Of a stretch of DNA of 64,000 bases, positions 1 through 12,100 are shown one piece after another. The stretch comes from Chamaea fasciata (lineage: Eukaryota; Chordata; Aves; Passeriformes; Sylviidae), in the NCBI GenBank assembly GCA_029207755.1, contig JARCOQ010000003.1, positions 98,286,646-98,350,645 of the forward strand, given 5' to 3'. The notes beneath the pieces were generated by a model that searched no databases, was not told where the DNA came from, and saw only the letters and a program-made list of their open reading frames with translations. The translations under genes were made by a program, and so were the position numbers. Numbering within the stretch: position 1 is the first letter of the stretch; every line of letters starts with the position of its first letter.

Positions 1-544
1 TCTGCTCCATATTCCAAAATAACTGGGTCCACTTTTTGCCCTAAACACACTCATACATGATGCTCAGGAAATCCTGGGTGGCATTTAACATTGTGGTTGG
101 TATACCGAGACATGGAAAGTGGTTAGAACTAGGACAGGCTAAGGTATTGTATTTTTAAGTGTGTATCAAGACACTCCAAAAGAAGTAAAAGTAATGGGGT
201 CTCCACATAATGGCAATAAAGCAGCCTAAAGGGTTAATGAAACAGAAGCCACAGTTTTGTCACTTTGATACTCAGCTTCCATGCAGCCTTTTAAATCAGC
301 CTCCTCACAATCCAAATACACTCCTCTCAGCACAGCACCACAATCCACACATAAAGGAATATGCAATGCAATTTGGAGAAACAATATTAGGTTGGAAAAT
401 TTTGGATTCTTGCTCTTACAGACACAATCAGTGCCAGTTTTGTGTATCTGTCTACCTGCACGAAAGAAATAATTACCAGACTACAGCATTCTGCAGTAAT
501 GATCATTAACTGCAGTAGCAATATTGCAGACTCTAGGGCCTTAT
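1..544. other. Single-copy AT-rich DNA, nothing identified
   Basis: No repeat signature, RNA gene or convincing coding frame is seen. The roughly 99-codon open frame near 210-509 has no recognisable domain and ordinary AT-rich composition, so I treat it as chance. Confidence 0.6.
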
Positions 545-650
545 TGTAATCCTCCTCATTTCAGTGTTAAACTACTCTAACTTCATTAGCTTCACTGGAG
601 ATACTCCACTTTACACCTACATAATTGAGAGCAGAATCAAGCCTCCACTG
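545..650. repeat. Ancient sauropsid interspersed repeat fragment
   Basis: The segment resembles a worn copy of an old repeat recurrent in bird, turtle and crocodile DNA. That repeat has a near-symmetric core of the form 'gtgtaactccattgacttcagtggagttac', followed by 'acaccagtgtaattgagagcagaatcaggcc'. Here the half 'cactttacacc' followed by 'aattgagagcagaatcaagcc' (about 610-642) is well kept. Identification is from memory of the family; I do not assign a library name. Confidence 0.5.
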
Positions 651-2889
651 CTGTGGAAAATACTGGGTAGTGCAGCACTTTTCAAATAAAATGTAATTAA
701 CATGAAATTCTAGATCCATATTGCAATTTGCAGAATGATCACTGTGGGTGCAACATGACTTCCAACTCCCTCTCTCATCTTAATTTAGTTAGAAATAGGG
801 CTGCTTGTATAATACTTTCTCCATAGCAGGAAACAGGCATATTTCTTTTCCTATTGTTATTTTTTTCTCTTTATAAATCTTTGTCAACAAAGGATTACTA
901 GCTCACCTGAGAGAGGCAGTTAAAGTCAGATACTTGCCCATAATTAGGGAAACTTGGAATCCTTGACAGTGAACACCTGGCTTCTCATTACTACCTGAAT
1001 TTTATACTTCCAAGTGTTAATCTCTCCTCAGGGTTTGCCTTGGAGTTTCATTCTGGTATTCAATGAAACCATCAGGTTTTCCAGGCACTGACACCTTTGA
1101 AATGTTTTCCACATGGGAACCAATATGAAACATGTGTGATTATTACTGATTTAGCTGTGTTGATTTCTATTATGGTAGCACCCTGGAAAAATAGTACAGA
1201 CAGCAGTAATAAAATCTTTCATTGAATAACTTTATACAGCAGGAAGGCTTGTGTTTGAAGGGGCTGGTTTGATGGGGGGAGAGAGGGTGGGTATTGTTAT
1301 GATGAATGGTGTTATCATGATTATAACTTGGTTTAAAGGATTCTAAGAACTTGCACATTTTTTAGCCTTGAAAGTAAGTTCTACCAGCACTTCTTTCCTC
1401 TTAAAAGCCATCACTGTTGACATTCCTCATAGTCCTAGAGGAAATACATGGGCTAGCTGGAACCTGGGAGCATGCTAATTGTGAAGTTCCAGCTAACACT
1501 AGAGAGCTACAGTTCAGGCAGATTACTGTAATTTCCTTTACTTTACTGAGTGCAGGGTTTTCTTCCCAATCTTTACCAGCCTCATGGGCAGGAAAAATTT
1601 CTCATTCCCACAAGACTAAATGTACAGGTAAATTTGTACTTTTTACTCCAGACACTGGAAAACCCAGGCAAAAGGATATCTCTGGGGCTTTTCATCTGTT
1701 AATCAACAGGATTTGCTATCCTGTACCTGAATAAGAGTTGTTTAAATCACTTCAGGCCTTCAAAGCTCTTATTGACTACTGCAAGGCAATAGAGGTAATA
1801 AGAAGTCAAAATCCTCTGAAAGAAAAACACCAAAGTAAGAGTTTCCATGAAGCTGAAACTCACTCAGAAACATGAAAACAAGTGAGTTTTAAACATCAGG
1901 GCATTTGGTTCTGGAAAACACCAGGTGTCAATGAGAAGAAAAACACACAGGTTTTCTTTCCTTGATCAAATCCAAGCCCTGATGGACCTGACAATTTTTA
2001 AAGTTTTCACTGAATTCAGGGAGAGCAGACTTACTGCAGGAGTAAATAGCATGCTCAGTGAAAGAAAATATGTAAAACTTGTTTGGGATCTGCAGTGGAA
2101 AGAAAAAAAGCAAGCAAAGCAGTGCAAGGTTTCAGGACTGTTCTAAGCCTGAGCATCTGAATTAGTAGAAAAGAGCAGTTGCCATGGAATCCCAGAAGAA
2201 AAATACTGAAGAAAACTGAGAAACCCCAAGTTAACCTATGGTGAGCTTTACATGTGAAATGGAGTAGGAATGCAAAATATTATTAAAACATCAAGAACTC
2301 AAAAGTGCTCATTAAAGTAGTCTTTGTCTTGAAGTTCAGTAACAAAAAATGGAAAACTCCTTTGAACTACAAGGTTCAACACAGATTCCAATGTCTAATG
2401 TGTCAAAGATGATAAAAATGAGCATCAATATAGTCCAGTAGAACAAGAAAGTTTGTTCTTCACAGAAGACACAGGAAATTTCCTGTCCCTATTTCCCAGA
2501 ACCTAGTTTCATTTAAAAGCAACTAGAGTCCAGTTATAAGAACTGACAAAGGACACCTGAAATATTTTCCCCTGGAGAATAATATTTTCTTTCTTTAATT
2601 GCACAATTATGATTGGAGTTCTGGATACAGGCCTGGGAGACACTGCTGCATATACCTTGAAGGAGACATCATAACCTTGTTATCAGAACTGGAATGCAAG
2701 CACAATTCCCCAGACCTTTTGTGAGGTCCTAGATGCATGGCATTTCCCAAATTCCTTGGGGATATCCAACAATCTTACCAGTCTCCTGGTTGTTTGTGGA
2801 GCAGCTACATAGTACTGACTCCTACTCAGCTGAGCTCAGGTTAAAAAAATAAATATATCTTCATAAATATATGCTTCAGATTATTCAGA
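651..2889. other. Single-copy noncoding DNA
   Basis: AT-rich sequence with no recognisable mobile element. An open frame of about 105 codons at 1417-1734 on the plus strand has no domain, signal peptide or family resemblance. Shorter frames on both strands around 1925-2146 overlap one another and are also taken as chance. Confidence 0.5.
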
Positions 2890-2950
2890 AAATAAAAATA
2901 AAATAAGACAAAAACAAAAAAACAAACAAACAAACAAACAAACAGAAAAC
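2890..2950. repeat. (CAAA)n microsatellite
   Basis: An A-rich run leads into about six uninterrupted CAAA units (about 2920-2944). This is a simple tandem repeat, probably length-polymorphic. Confidence 0.9.
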
Positions 2951-4699
2951 CCCACAGACCTGTACCATAGGAACAGTGTACATTATATACCTGGATTTGT
3001 ATGTCATGCACGGGAAAGTTTAGCTTAGATGCTTCTTACTTCAACACTTTTTCAATCTCCATTGACTGTTTCATTTTCTGCATTAACCCTCTTCTCCTCA
3101 ACTCCCTACAGTCTGTTTCTCCTCTCTGTTGGAATACCCTTCCTATCTCTGCCTTTGATTTTATGCAAATTTGGATTGTCTGGGGTGATGATTGTAGAAC
3201 TGAAAATAGAGTAATACAACAGTCCTGTGCTAGAGCTTTAGACTCAAACAAAGCACAGAGGATCACTACCTGCTCTGCTGGGAGCATTTCTGAGCACCCA
3301 GTGCACCGTATGCAATTCTTCAGATCTTACTGTTTGTCTTGCAGCTATGTGTGTCAGGAACTAGTTGCCTCATAAGGCTACAGGGCAGATTTGTGCAACA
3401 GTCCAGGTCTCTGAGACTGCTGTCTTGCATCAGAGACATGTGCTCTGTCACAGGAATGACACAATGCCACCTTTCCCACTTCTTCTCTTTTCTCAGTTTT
3501 CTGTTAAAAAAACCTCCACAGATAAGGTCATTCAATATGTTGTGGTGGTCCCTGCTGTGAAGAGTTGGTGACTCTGCCCCAGTAAAACTGACAAACTCAA
3601 TTCACTGATGAAGTTACAAGGCAAATTGTTGGGCTCTGAAATGTTTCTATGAATTCAACTCATGGGTTCTCACAAGATAAGGAACTCTAAGGAAATGTTA
3701 ATCTTAACAGCCATGATTTTACCAATTTTGGCTGAAGAGAGTGACTGATGAACCAGCTTTTACTGCCTGCCAAGAGAAATGAGGAATAAAAAAATCCCAG
3801 AAGTATTTTAGTGACATACACAAAAGCAATGAAGGAGAAGGGAAAAAACTCATAGGACAAAGAAACATGCACATTCATGTGATGGGGAGGATCTGACTTA
3901 GCTAATGGATCAGCTCAAGAAGTGGAAATGCTGTCTAGCACAGAAAACAGTAAGAGAAATGTCTAAACAGAATCAAGACTACCTTCTTCCAGCACAAATG
4001 ATGTACCAAGGGAATAAGGAAAAGGCAAAAAAATGTATTTAGGATTTACCACATTTATCTTACACTAGTAAGTAAGGAGTAAAAGAAAACATGGACAGAG
4101 ACCTCTGAGAGAGTATTAATAAATATACCCATGCCACCCTGCATACTTGAAATATAAAACAGTGTGCTCACATACTTGCCACTAGTGAACTAGTGATTTC
4201 TAGGAAAACATGTTTAAATCTGTGAAGTTTAAAGAGTTGGTGTTTTGTTTAGTGGAGAGAAGGGAAAAAAAATAAAGTTGTTTTGGATGAGAACAAATGT
4301 TTCAATTTTTTGTTCCCCAATTCAGTCAGCAGCAAAATATACTTCATTGCTAGCATCACTTGCAAGTCAGGCATATACACAAGAAAACAAAAAAAACATA
4401 GATTTATGTTGTCTGTTGCACTAGAGAAACCCAAGGGGAAATTCTGTTTGACAGGCAAGAAAAGAAAAGAGAGAGGAAAGAATTCTTAATTCAAAATCTC
4501 TAACTGGATTAAAGTGACAGGGAACAAATGACTACAAGCCTCAGAGGCTGAGGACTTCCATCTCTAGGTGTGCTGGTGTTTCTATTATGAGCCTCCACTT
4601 CAAATATAACTACAGAGACGAAATTGATTTTCTGGTTTTATGACCTTTTTAAAGGCACATTAATGTTCTACATAACTGAGTATTTGCACAGTACTTTAT
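2951..4699. other. Single-copy noncoding DNA
   Basis: No repeat family is recognised. Overlapping open frames on both strands at 3001-3571 (up to about 124 codons) shadow each other. None shows a domain, a credible start context or exon-like codon use. Confidence 0.45.
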
Positions 4700-4740
4700 T
4701 ATGTGAAATACCATTAATTTCAATGGGAGTTGTGTAGTAT
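4700..4740. repeat. Possible ancient repeat scrap
   Basis: 'cattaatttcaatgggagttgtgtag' resembles the 'cattgacttcaatgggagt' core seen in the same family of ancient sauropsid repeats noted at 545-650. The match is short, so confidence is low. Confidence 0.3.
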
Positions 4741-4804
4741 GGTAACGATGTCATTAAACAGTGCTGTTAAACTCATTGGGCTATTTACCATCCTGAATTA
4801 CACT

Positions 4805-4925
4805 GGGACACGCCCTCCCCCTGAGCAGCGCGGCCTCTCCTACACCTCTGTACCTGAGTCATGCAGTGTGCCCCTGCTTCCCCTGGCTACCAGGGGCCAA
4901 AGACCAAAGCTCAGCAGCTGCAGGT
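4805..4925. other. Local GC-rich patch
   Basis: About 120 bp clearly richer in GC than its surroundings, with several CpG dinucleotides near 4807-4833. It ends in an AG/GTAAT-like context at about 4922-4927 that resembles a splice donor. There is no coding match, so this may be chance or an old functional remnant. Confidence 0.3.
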
Positions 4926-5077
4926 AATTACTAACAGCAGGTTTTGAGACATGGCCCACGTTATATCCGTCTGCACAAGAGCAAGATTTGTCCAAAAGAT
5001 ACTTACAGACCTCTACTGTGTGACTATGCTGTGAGCTGGAATGGCTTCGTTTCTTGCTCTATCCTAAAATGTTCCAG

Positions 5078-5240
5078 GTTTATCCTCACAACACCTTTGT
5101 GAAGAAGAAAAAGAGCAACTTAATTCCCTGGGGTTAAACTGATGCACACACAGAAGACATGATCTGCACACAGCAAATTCCCCCAGCAGCCTTAGCCCTG
5201 ATGAGCATCCTACCTAGAAGCTGCTTTACAGACCCATTAC
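5078..5240 (+). repeat. MIR/L2-like ancient repeat fragment
   Basis: The sequence starts 'tcctcacaacacctttgtgaag' and continues with a degraded 'ggggttaaactgatgcacacacagaagacatgatctgcacacagcaa'. This follows the order of the old MIR/L2-type module: cctcacaacaccctgtgagg, then ggaaactgaggcacagag, then cttgcccaaggtcacacagc. It is heavily diverged. Confidence 0.45.
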
Positions 5241-5564
5241 TGTTGCAACCAGTTGGAATATCAGTATATGACATATTTCATATACTGATTGTTTCCATTT
5301 TAATCCATGGATAATAACTTGCATGTTCAAGAATTTGCAAGACTTTGTCCCTTTAATGTTGAGGCATTACACTGCATCTTCAGGAAATGCTTGGAATAGG
5401 GGAGTTGAGTAAACTACACCATATTTGAAGTAGCTCAAGGAAGTATTGTGTTGAGCATCACTGTGCTAAAGTATCGTCAAACCTCTTTCCTGTATGTGCC
5501 AAGTTGAGAGAAGAACACCTGTTTTCTTTACTACCCTATCCATGCTGGTTGCCTTGAAGAGAAG

Positions 5565-6291
5565 AGAGAAATTGATGCACAGATACATTAGGGAATGAGA
5601 CGCTGGAGTGTAGCCCTGCAGGAGGAGATCTGAGGCTCTTGATTGATGATAAACTGAATTTGAGTCAACAATGTGCAGTCAAAAGGACCAACTATATACT
5701 TGGACTGCATTGAGGACGATGTAGCTAACTGATCTAAAGTGATTGTCCCACTATATTTAGCATTGGTGAGGCCTCACCTCAAGTACTGTGTGTGGTTTCG
5801 CACTTCACAATATCAGAAGGATATAAAAACTTGAGAAAGTGCCCAAAGGAGGGCAACAGAGATGGAAAAAGGACAGCTGGACATGACTTACCACGATTGG
5901 CTGAGGATCCTGGGTTTGTTCAGCTCGAAAAAGAGGAGACTGAGCAGTGACTACCTTGCTATCTGCAAACCCTCAAGGTATGGAGCAGAGAGGGAGACAC
6001 TGATCTCTTTTGCCCAGTGTCTGGTGATAGAAGAGAAGTGAATGGCTTTAAGTTGCATCAGATGAAGCTTGGACTGGATATGAGGAAAAAGTTCCTCCCT
6101 GAGATCAAGCACTGAAAGAAACTCCCCGAGGAATAGGTCATTGCCTCAGGCCCGTTGAGTATTCAAACAGCATTTGAACAATGCACTTAGACATCTGATT
6201 TAGGTTTCAGGTTTCGCTGTATGGAATAAAGAGTTAGAATCAATGATCCTTGTGAGTGCCTTCCAACTCAAGATCTTTTATAAATTTATGA
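5565..6291 (+). mobile_element. CR1 LINE, 5'-truncated copy (end of ORF2 plus 3' UTR)
   Basis: A plus-strand CR1 retrotransposon remnant covering the C-terminal part of the reverse-transcriptase ORF2 and the 3' untranslated tail. Translation from 5627 reads DLRLLIDDKLNLSQQCA. A second conserved block at 5748-5798 reads [17 protein letters not shown] in a different frame, so the copy has frameshifts and cannot make a working protein. The tail includes 'ttagaatcaatgatccttgtgagtgccttccaactcaagat' (about 6235-6275), the family's 3'-end block, followed by a decayed version of the terminal 8-bp motif. 5' truncation is normal for LINE insertion. Divergence suggests an old insertion. Confidence 0.92.
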
Positions 6292-6474
6292 AAATACAAA
6301 GAGCCCCATCCTCAGCTTTCCACTTGATCTAGTCAGCATGCCAGAACAGGCCAGAAACCAACATGAGCCTGTTATGAAGGAAGCTCTCACTTTCCATCTT
6401 CACATCATGACTTGTAGCCCAAATCATCTCTTTGACTTTTACCCCTGTCATTTTCTCACTTTCTCAGTAATGGG

Positions 6475-6535
6475 TTTTTTCTTTACAATGGTTTCTTCCT
6501 GTCCCACTGAAGTCAATGAGAAATAAGATCAAGCT
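6475..6535. repeat. Possible ancient repeat scrap
   Basis: 'cccactgaagtcaatgagaaataagatcaagctc' (about 6504-6536) resembles the 'cactgaagtcaatgggag...atcaagccc' part of an old sauropsid repeat. It is short and uncertain. Confidence 0.35.
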
Positions 6536-6537
6536 CT

Positions 6538-6606
6538 TTATTTTTCTTTTTGGGTTTTTTTGGTTTGGTTTTTTTGGGTTTTTTGTTGTTGTTGTTGTTT
6601 TTTTGG
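6538..6606. repeat. T/G-rich low-complexity tract
   Basis: Long T runs separated by G, GG or GGG, then about five GTT units. Simple sequence. Confidence 0.9.
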
Positions 6607-8871
6607 TATCTTATTTGGATTGCAGTTGTACTGATTGATAGCACTACTACAACTGCATTGAATTGCTGCCCAACTCAGTAATCTACTTTGGTGTCTTAAT
6701 TAACTAGAATCAAATTTGAATTGAATTGCTTTTCTTAGAGATCTTTTAGGGTAGTTGTCAATCCAAAGGTAAAGACTTTTATAAAAGAGCTGCTGCTTTT
6801 TATTTTGTACAATTGCTTTAGATAAAGTTATTTTTCTTCATCTCTTACCACTCAGTACTTGCATTTTCACATTTCATATTTCCTTCTATTTCCTTTTTCC
6901 ATTTTAATGTATTCTTTTCTCTCTTATTTTTTTAATTAGCTTTCTATTTGAATTTAGTTATTTTTTTCTCTTTCAGTTAACTCCTGTCTTACACAGAGCA
7001 CTATCTCACCACCCCCTTCAATAAAGCTCTGTCTCTCAGCTTCACCTGCCTCTTTGAATTCTCAACTCTCTAATTTATTTTTTCCTTTTCTAATTCCCCT
7101 CCCCCCAATAATTCTTATTTAACTCATGAGTTTCCATTCCAGACACATAGCCTAGGTTTCTCCCCATTTGCTTCCCTTACATCAATGCAATTCTGTGGGT
7201 CCCAAATAAGCAATATCAGATCTGTACCCTTCTGGTGTAGAGAAGAGTCAGTCCCACAAAGCAAACCCAGTTAAGAAAACTGAGATGTTTCCTTTAGAAC
7301 ACAGTGGGAAGCAACTGTTCAAAGTATGACAGATAATAGGAAAAAATTTCAAATTTCTGATCCCATGAAGGGGGAAAAGCATTGCAGTAAGCAGATAATA
7401 AACATTCCTTCTCTTCATCCATTCCCTACCAACGTTTCTCTTCCCACTCATCTTCTTTCTACAAAGTTCACATACAATGTCTCTTATGGGCACAGATTCT
7501 GATCTTGTTTTTACTGCTTTTACTCTGCCTCCACTGTGTTAATTTCTGTTCACTTCTCTTGAGTTATACAAGTGTTAGCAAGAGCAGACTTGGGCTCTCT
7601 GTCAGGCTGGGATTTTCTCTCTTTTTTTCTTTTACTTTTTAAATTTGATGTCCCAGCTGATCTTAAGCAGATGGCTTTTTTCATTTCAGGAGTAGCTTAA
7701 GTCTGCACTCTCCAGCATACAGCAGCTATCAGTTAATGAGATGACTTGTACCCTTGTCCACACTTGCATCTCTACAGCTGCTTAAATGAGCTGATGTGCT
7801 GCAACTGAGGATTAAACCATCTTTTTCTATCCTGCATGCACTGCAGCACAAGCTACTCACTCCAGCAACCACAGAAGCAATTGCAGTCCTGGGAAACCAA
7901 GATGAGCAGAAGCCCTTGTGCATTAAAGGTAAAGCAAATTCAGCAGTAGAAAAATGAAAAGAGGAATATATCTTCTCCCTGCTGTTCTGGTGCTGCTGAA
8001 ATTCCCTACCATTTTCTTTTCAATTATATACTGTTTTGTGTATTTTCACATCCTTTTTTAATCCTCCCATGTTTCATTTTTTAAGGTGGACTTTGAACCT
8101 GCCAGAGTTAAAAGGGTTACCCCAAAATCCATTTCTGTAGACTACACCATTCTAAAACCGTGCACATAGAGTACAGGAAACATGTTCTAGAAAACGAAGA
8201 AAAATCCTTATGTTGGAATACAATCTTTGAGACTTCATGGTTCCAGGGTGAGGTAACCACTCTAGTACCATGAAGTTCAAAGTAAAGTTACTTTTATAAT
8301 AATGCTACGTTTGTTGATACCACAAGGAACTCAGAAATTTTGGCAAAATGGTTGCAGAGGTTTTAATCCAAGTGCTGGACTCACCCTGATATTCAGCTAT
8401 AAATGACTACCTGGCCATTTAAATTGGGGATGTGAAGATAATTACATACATCTTTTGGTTGTTATTGATTACAGAAAAACCACAACCTAACTATTTTCAC
8501 TCTAGGGCTAACTAGGTTCAGTTAGTTAGCTAGCCTCTCCTTTCTATGCAGACCACAGAAAACAAAGATGCTCTAAGTAAGGTTTGGAAACTGGTGTCCA
8601 TTTATCTGTGCAAAAGTATAATTTTTTCAGAGAACCTAAATTAATTGTTCCATTTCCCTGCTACAGAGATAAAATTATTAATGTTTCTTCATATGTGAAA
8701 GCAACATTTGCATTGATGTGGTTATATTTGCCGAAACAAGAAAAAGCTTCAGTGGATGAATATTTTTTCTGTCATATGCTATTACTGCCTCCTCTTAAAT
8801 AATTCTGGATTAGACTTCTTTAACTTATTAAAGTAGAGAGCTAAGGCACAATTCTTATAAGCAGCTTTATG
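6607..8871. other. Single-copy DNA with a pyrimidine-rich stretch (6836-7110)
   Basis: The part at about 6836-7110 is strongly T/C-biased on the plus strand. It contains an acceptor-like 'tttttttctctttcag' ending at 6976. No exon or transcript evidence accompanies it. The rest is ordinary AT-rich single-copy DNA, with no domain in any open frame. Confidence 0.45.
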
Positions 8872-8945
8872 TAGTACAAAGACTCGGCAAGATCCCAACA
8901 CAGCTCTAAGCACTATGCAGACACCTACAGAAAGACAAATCCATA
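8872..8945. repeat. Ancient sauropsid repeat fragment
   Basis: 'gactcggcaagatcccaacacagctctaagcactatgcagacac' followed by 'agaaagaca' matches, with changes, an old repeat of the form 'aagatcccattgtgctaggcactgtacaaacacaga..aaagacagtccctgcc'. Identified from memory of the pattern. Confidence 0.5.
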
Positions 8946-9049
8946 TAGCCACTCAACCCTGAAAGATATTTATACCAGTGCAAAATGTATTATACTGTCA
9001 TTCTGGTTTGATGGTAACTGAGGTCTGCTAGCTAATTAATTGTGTGCAG

Positions 9050-9106
9050 CACCAAAACAGTGCTGAGGGACATAACAGTCCCTGCCCTGGTGGCTTCACA
9101 GTTACT
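9050..9106. repeat. Ancient repeat fragment, possibly same family as 8872-8945
   Basis: 'gctgagggacataacagtccctgccctggtggcttcacagtt' (about 9062-9103) resembles the next module of that repeat ('agacagtccctgccctgaagagcttacagt'). Together the two pieces may be one copy broken by about 100 bp of unrelated sequence. Confidence 0.4.
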
Positions 9107-12100
9107 TTCCCATCCTTTCCTTGGTATACTTGTGTGAGCTCTACACACAGGCACCAAGTATTCAGACTTAGAAAGGGTTCAAAATAAAACACACCAAAAG
9201 AAAAACCCCATTGTGTACTTTCTGATTAATTTTTGAGTACACCTGAAGCAATTACAAGAGTAGTACTGGTATTCTTCATAGAGTCTGTCCCTTAATGTAC
9301 ACCATAATTAGAGGAAACTTGTATCCCAACAGACATGGTCTCTAAAGACTTGAGAGATTGGTGAGGGAGGGGGGAAGCAGGGGGGAAAGGAAGGTCATTA
9401 AACATAGGCAAGGCACCTCTGCTTGCCCCTCTCAGCACAGACAGTGTAACTATGTGGTCTGAAAATTAACACAGTTAGGAAGGAAACATCCCACAGGGAG
9501 AATCAATACCCAGCAAAGGATAATGGAACCCTGTTCAAGCAGCTGTGATCTGCCCTCTGAACATTAGCACCTGTCCAGGACAGCAATCAATGCTGGTCAA
9601 TGGGCAGCTCTCCTTATAGCTCAATTCACAGTGATCGTTAGCTGGAAGCAACGAGGTGGCACCCCATGCTGCCAAATGGTGTCCCTTTCTTGCTAAATGC
9701 AGACAAATAATGACTTCCTCAAACAATTGGCACTGATCTTTTTAATCCTCTGACTTGGCTTTTTGCAGTATATAAGGGGGATCCACTGAATCCACAACTA
9801 CAAATTAAGTTATTCAGCCTAATTTCAGAATGTGTCACAAGGCATGACAGGCACTTCAATTCAGCCACAGAAGGAATTTGCGTTTAACCATTTCCATCAG
9901 TGCCATGTTTGTCTTGTACTTCATGATTATTATTAATGAACCTCATTTATTACTTTTCAAGAACAGTAGAAGAGCTGAACTGGAGATGCTCCAAGAAGGT
10001 TGGTATTTGAATTATTCTCCACAGGACAGAGAAATTTTGCAGGCAGTGACCTTTACATCTCAATTGCATCACTGAAGACTGCCTTGTCACAGCCTTTGTG
10101 CGCATCTCCATACAATCACACTGGAACATAGTAAAAAGGGGAAAAATGGATATAAACAAAGAATCATCTCTTTCATGGGGTCCATTGGACAGGATGAGGA
10201 ATTAGCCTGATGTAGTCAGCAACAGGTCCTGAGAACATTTCTTTCATTCAGAAAGACCTTCTTGTCTCTGGTACAAGTAATAACAAACAATATCAAGGCC
10301 TGCAGATTTTTTAGAAATTTTAAGCATGCCATTTTGACCCATTACTGTATGAATCCTCCTAATAATCCTCCAAGTACTTCAGTATCCCAAGATAGTGTAA
10401 AATACGTGCAGTAAACTGAACTCCAAGGAAATTAAAGCCTCATTCCTCTAAGTGCTATGCAACTACTCACATGCTCCAAACTAGAAGTGTCCTTCATTAT
10501 GAGTCTGTGAATCTTCTTTAAATAATAAAAGCCAGAAAAACATCTCCAGAAGTTTGCAGGAAATCATAATAGCCACCAAAAATTACTCTAGATCTCGTGG
10601 TTCCCAGTCCCTCACTCTCAACATAATAATATTCTGTTTCCCACTAGAGAATCCAGTAGCATTAACAAACACAGAAATGCAGATTGAGTTTACTGAGATG
10701 CCAGCAAGGGCACTGAAAGGTAGACAGCTGAGCAGTGTACTGGAAAATGACCAAATACATTTAAACTGGCACGATCCAGTTAACAATATCCTGAACTGAT
10801 GCCAAAAGTTCAGGGGCATTGTGAGCACATCTTACATAAGGGACACATATTTCTGCCATCTACTCCTGCTACTGAGCACAGCTGAGTGGAGAGCAGGGAG
10901 CAGAGGGCAGAGGATATCCTAGATTGTTCTTTCAAACTTGACACAGATTTCCATTTTGTCACGTTCTTAGCATGTGTGTTTATTTTCCTTGAATATTCAA
11001 GCATTTGGTGCTTTACAGTTGCCAGAGCTTATGAAAAGTGCATATTTAGCTCAAAGAGTTCCCAGATGTGAATTTCAAAATGACACTGTGTTGATTAGCT
11101 ATAGAAGGCAGCCAGTCAAAGAGCAGGAGCAACAACATGTGACTTGGCATTCCCCAGCCAGCCAGAAAATAGTCACCCATTTAATTTTTCATGAATTTTC
11201 CAAAATGTGGGAATACAGCAAAAGTTAAAGGCAGGAACAAATGTTTCTGTTTTCTAATCTGTACTTAATGTCTTACCTTATCATCACTACTATTTTGCCT
11301 CCTCCTTTTTGGAAGGGGCCTATGGGGTCAGTGGAAAACAGTTTCCAGGACTAAAAGGTTCCTCCTTAACTAAAGTTATCCTATTATGAAGACACCTGGG
11401 GCTCTGCCCCACCTCTGGGGAAAAAATGAAATTACAGTGAAATGCCTTTATTTTCTCTAAATGTTATGCATTGTTTGCAGCTGATCATTCATCATCACAG
11501 CTCCCCCCATGAATGATTCATGAGGGGACAGCTGTTCCCAGGGCCTCTGCTCCTGAGCTGCACATACCACGGGAGGCTTCCACAGGCTGGTTATGCCAGA
11601 AGATGGGCACCTGAGAAGAGCTAATGCTTTTTCAGCTCAAAGACCTTCATTTTTTTCAAATGAAGGCAAGGCTACAATGCCCTAACAGTTCAATTAAGGG
11701 GTATGGAATGGGTAAATGAACCCACCGACAGAGAAATAAAAAATGTTTGAAAGTATACAATAAGCCAGACCACTGGAAATACTGGGATTAAATATCCTGT
11801 AGAGGACTCCTCTAGTTTCTGCAAAATGGATGCATAAAACACACAAAACTGCATTCAAGTGTTGACATGTTCTGCAGATATTATTTGGTTTGTGTCTTAT
11901 TTTTCAAGAAAAGGACAGAATTTAAACTTCAGGCACTACAAAGGACAGAGTAAATGCAGTTTTCATATCCATTTCTGATTTTCTTCTGAGTCTTGTCTTC
12001 ATCTAATAAGCTGTATGTCTCACCATTTCATAACAGTATATATAGTGCTTTCTACTCTAGACAGAACTAAACTTCTCCTGATGAGGCTTTCCGGCTTTAA

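Noticed and set aside
1417..1734. 105-codon open frame
   Set aside because: No recognisable family and ordinary AT-rich composition with no codon bias, so not supported as a gene.
6955..6980. Strong splice-acceptor-like sequence ending at 6976
   Set aside because: It sits in a 270-bp pyrimidine-rich stretch where such sites are expected by chance. No open exon with a donor follows.
11484..11666. Two short inverted repeats as possible MITE ends or a hairpin RNA
   Set aside because: Arms are only 9 bp, the two are unrelated to each other, and there is no target duplication.
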